From JAUYQR01 sp043727195 (lineage in GTDB: Bacteria > Pseudomonadota > Alphaproteobacteria > Rhodobacterales > Rhodobacteraceae), in contig JAYSYZ010000002.1 in the NCBI GenBank assembly GCA_043727195.1, positions 1 through 6,022 on the forward strand: DNA of 6,022 nucleotides. The letters run 5' to 3'. Position 1 is the first letter of the stretch, and the number at the start of each line of letters is the position of its first letter. Below, one piece after another: positions 5,141 to 6,022 of the stretch. Both the position numbers and the translations under genes were made by a program. The notes beneath the pieces are model-generated. The model was not told the DNA's origin and searched no databases. It saw only the letters and a list, made by a program, of their open reading frames with translations.

Positions 5141-6022
5141 TCAATACACCCGCGCCTTTGGTGCGATCTTCTTCATGTCGATCCCGCCCTGATCCGCCGT
5201 GGTCAGCGGCTCCAGATGCACCGGGCGGGTACTCAACGTGACCTTCGCCCCGTCCACCACCGCCAGCGAATGTACCCGCCAGTTCGCGTCATCCCGCGCC
5301 GGATAATCCTCCTGCGCATGCGCGCCCCGGCTTTCCTTGCGCGCCTCTGCCGCGACGATGGTGGCAAGCGCGTTCGGCATCAGGTTGGCCAGTTCCAGCG
5401 TTTCCATCAGGTCCGAATTCCACACCAGCGACCGGTCGGTCACATGGATATCGTCCATCTTGCCTGCAATCGCCGTCATCTTCGCCATGCCTTCGGCCAG
5501 CGTCTTGTCGGTGCGGAACACCGCCGCATCGGCCTGCATGGTGCGCTGCATCTCCAGCCGCAACTCCGCCGTCGGCACTGATCCCTTGGCATGCCGTGCC
5601 GCATCGAACCGGCCCAGCGCCCGGTCCACCTCGGCCACGTTCACCGGCGCAAGCGATGCCTTGCGATCCACCACCTCCCCCGCGCGGATCGCCGCCGCCC
5701 GGCCAAACACCACCAGATCGATCAGCGAGTTTGACCCCAGCCGGTTCGCCCCATGCACCGAGGCACAGCCCGCCTCGCCCACCGCCATCAGGCCGGGGAA
5801 GGTGTTGTCCGGGTTGCCGGGCACCGGGTTCAACACCTCGCCCCAGTAATTCGTCGGTATCCCGCCCATGTTGTAATGCACCGTCGGGATGACCGGGATC
5901 GCCTCTTTCAACAGATCCACGCCTGCGAAAATCCGCGCCGATTCGGTAATCCCCGGCAACCGCAGTTCCAGCGTTTCCTTGGGCAAATGGTTCAGGTTCA
6001 GGTGGATATGGTCCTTGTTCGG
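5141..6022 (-). CDS. sdhA: Succinate dehydrogenase flavoprotein subunit SdhA, C-terminal part
   Basis: The last 293 residues of the flavoprotein that oxidises succinate to fumarate in complex II; the 5' half lies beyond base 6022. Numbering is from the first codon in the window. HYNMGGIPTN (49-58) carries the substrate-binding histidine. GEAGCASVHGANRLGSNSL (82-100) is the C-terminal FAD and substrate block with R94 in ANRLG. RKESRGAHAQEDYPARDD (228-245) is the conserved C-terminal helical-domain signature. The frame is open to the window edge and continues the DHIHLNL segment expected upstream in SdhA, so an internal TTG at 5986 is not a start. The stop TGA at 5141 is six bases before the coiled-coil gene. 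No damage or frameshift is visible. The covalent-FAD histidine is in the missing N-terminal part. Confidence 0.98.
   Translation of the reverse strand, partial: PNKDHIHLNLNHLPKETLELRLPGITESARIFAGVDLLKEAIPVIPTVHYNMGGIPTNYWGEVLNPVPGNPDNTFPGLMAVGEAGCASVHGANRLGSNSLIDLVVFGRAAAIRAGEVVDRKASLAPVNVAEVDRALGRFDAARHAKGSVPTAELRLEMQRTMQADAAVFRTDKTLAEGMAKMTAIAGKMDDIHVTDRSLVWNSDLMETLELANLMPNALATIVAAEARKESRGAHAQEDYPARDDANWRVHSLAVVDGAKVTLSTRPVHLEPLTTADQGGIDMKKIAPKARVY

Noticed and set aside
5030..5581. Open frame of 183 codons on the + strand opposite the end of sdhA
   Set aside because: It is antisense to conserved SdhA sequence. Its His/Arg-rich product is typical of a shadow frame.
5141..5986. Internal TTG at 5986 as the start of a shorter SdhA
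   Set aside because: The frame continues to the window edge with SdhA-like sequence (DHIHLNLNH), so the gene is cut by the window and not shortened.

Overview
The window looks like chromosomal DNA of a high-GC alphaproteobacterium, most likely of the Rhodobacteraceae (Paracoccus/Rhodobacter type). The grounds are GC-rich codon use, alphaproteobacterial-type SdhA and SdhB, and small lipoprotein genes between sdhA and sdhB, an arrangement I recall from that family but cannot check here. No tRNA, rRNA, CRISPR array, IS element or transposase was seen. Coding density is very high and no gap exceeds about 55 bases.

Left part, + strand (1-2267): a PLP-dependent enzyme of the serine hydroxymethyltransferase (SHMT) fold, whose 5' end lies outside the window, is followed after 50 bases by an aldo/keto reductase. 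The SHMT-like protein keeps the cofactor-anchoring residues. It has replaced several residues that canonical SHMT uses for serine binding and folate-dependent chemistry, so it is probably not a housekeeping GlyA.

Right part, - strand (6022 down to 2258): a compact operon-like run reads sdhA (3' part only), a 74-residue coiled-coil protein, a 115-residue unknown protein, two small lipoproteins, sdhB, and a DUF1989 (urea-carboxylase-associated family) protein. From sdhA to sdhB the genes overlap or are separated by 0-6 bases, so they are probably co-transcribed and partly translationally coupled. SdhA and SdhB form the catalytic part of succinate dehydrogenase (respiratory complex II). SdhC and SdhD would be expected upstream of sdhA, outside the window. 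The DUF1989 gene follows sdhB after 53 bases that hold a perfect 9-bp inverted repeat.

The two gene sets converge tail to tail, and their last codons overlap by 10 bases (2258-2267). The points most worth a second look are the altered active site of the SHMT-like enzyme, the lower-GC two-gene segment between sdhA and the lipoproteins (about 53% GC by hand count against 62-72% in sampled neighbouring lines), the paired two-cysteine lipoproteins, and the hairpin before the DUF1989 gene.
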